Source: JANRKT01 sp033763355 (GTDB lineage: Bacteria > Bacteroidota > Bacteroidia > Chitinophagales > Chitinophagaceae). Taken from it: DNA of 42,347 nucleotides. Location of the stretch: positions 1 through 42,347 of the forward strand of contig JANRKT010000112.1 in assembly GCA_033763355.1 (NCBI GenBank). Direction: 5' to 3'. Made by a program: the position numbers and the translations under genes. The notes beneath the pieces were generated by a model. That model was given only the letters and a program-made list of their open reading frames with translations, searched no databases and was not told the origin of the DNA. This document shows, in pieces, positions 41,908-42,347 of the stretch; the stretch's first letter is position 1, and each line of letters opens with the position of its first letter.

Positions 41908-42347
41908 TTACAACTCCGGGTTTTTAAGTATCCCGCTGTCGAAGAGTTTTTGAAAAGGCGGGGAAAGTTGAAGCCCCTGCAGGGCGGTGAGATGCTTGTC
42001 GTGGTGGAGATCGGTTCCTAAAAAATCAACCAGGCCTTTATCAAGTAATTCAAAGGCCGTATCCTGGATGATTTTTCCATAATATCCTGCATAAGAAAGC
42101 AGGTTGGGCTGGAGTAAACAACCAATATTTTTAAGTTCATCGTAATTTCTGGGGTTACGGTGAAAATAAGCATAGCGTTCAGGATGGGCAAGCACGGGTA
42201 TGTACCCCCCAATCTGCATATTAAAAAGTTTTTTCTTGAATTCAATTGGGGGGCTGATGAAAGAAAACTCAACCAATACATAATTTTTTTTAAGTGTAAG
42301 CAGGTTTTCTTTTAGCTCAAGCAGTTCATCAAAATTATCATCCATCA
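41908..42347 (-). CDS. CpsB/YwqE-type PHP-domain tyrosine-protein phosphatase (5' end outside window)
   Basis: About 145 C-terminal residues are visible; the family has around 245. The frame is open to the right edge, so the first Met here (42345) is probably internal. PHP-fold metal-ligand motifs are seen in PVLAHPERYAYF and FLGTDLHHDKH. The segment NYVLVEFSFISPPIEFKKKL is typical of the family. These manganese-dependent enzymes dephosphorylate tyrosine kinases that control capsule or exopolysaccharide export. No such kinase is in view. Confidence 0.88.
   Translation of the reverse strand, partial: MDDNFDELLELKENLLTLKKNYVLVEFSFISPPIEFKKKLFNMQIGGYIPVLAHPERYAYFHRNPRNYDELKNIGCLLQPNLLSYAGYYGKIIQDTAFELLDKGLVDFLGTDLHHDKHLTALQGLQLSPPFQKLFDSGILKNPEL

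Overview
The window looks like a chromosomal segment from a Bacteroidota member, most likely Chitinophagaceae. This is inferred from gene content (STN-type TonB receptor, DUF4249 lipoprotein, MG2/plug protein, 7TM-AraC regulator, MerR/ECF-controlled carotenoid genes), moderate GC, promoters of the -33 TTTG / -7 TAnnTTTG type and weak use of Shine-Dalgarno sequences. I see no rRNA, tRNA, CRISPR array, insertion sequence or phage gene.

Layout: (1) 1-2.8 kb: the tail of an amidohydrolase, then a sulfatase with its formylglycine-generating enzyme. (2) 3.1-4.4 kb: a small coiled-coil protein, two tiny candidate ORFs and a GNAT acetyltransferase. (3) 4.6-11.7 kb: a tightly packed outer-membrane module of unknown secreted protein, TonB receptor, DUF4249 lipoprotein and MG2/plug protein. 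(4) 11.7-12.2 kb: a YdcZ-type transporter. (5) 12.3-14.1 kb: crtZ and crtY. (6) 14.2-18.5 kb: a stress-type cluster of HtrA-like protease, two-domain universal stress protein, DUF1003 membrane protein, flavin-binding oxidase-like protein, LOG protein and a small coiled-coil protein. (7) 18.6-30.8 kb: a long minus-strand run of PLP enzyme, class III cyclase, small proteins, alpha/beta hydrolase, methyltransferase and an RND efflux operon (TolC, PepSY-like protein, adaptor, permease). (8) 31.0-34.4 kb: a membrane-anchored AraC regulator, a UbiA-like membrane protein, DUF2147 and DUF4136 proteins. (9) 34.7-37.0 kb: a diheme cytochrome c paired with a parallel beta-helix protein. (10) 37.1-41.7 kb: idi, crtB, crtI, an ECF sigma factor and a CarH-like B12-binding MerR regulator. 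(11) The right edge cuts a CpsB/YwqE-type PHP phosphatase.

The carotenoid genes could together convert IPP/GGPP through phytoene, lycopene and beta-carotene to zeaxanthin, although no GGPP synthase is present here. Their regulator keeps the W-x9-EH and ExHxxG motifs of the adenosylcobalamin photoreceptor CarH, and the sigma-factor promoter is surrounded by inverted TTTGTTTAA sites. This points to light-controlled pigment synthesis.

The most unusual signal is non-coding. Three distant promoters (about 21.9, 30.85 and 34.43 kb) share one architecture: a CCGAAC half-site, 20-21 bp, then GTTCGG, with a -7-like box always 34 bp past the GTTCGGAT half-site when read on the minus strand. They precede a small membrane-protein/cyclase operon, the RND efflux operon and a DUF4136/DUF2147 pair. 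This suggests one envelope- or efflux-related regulon, perhaps run by the AraC regulator encoded between two of the sites.
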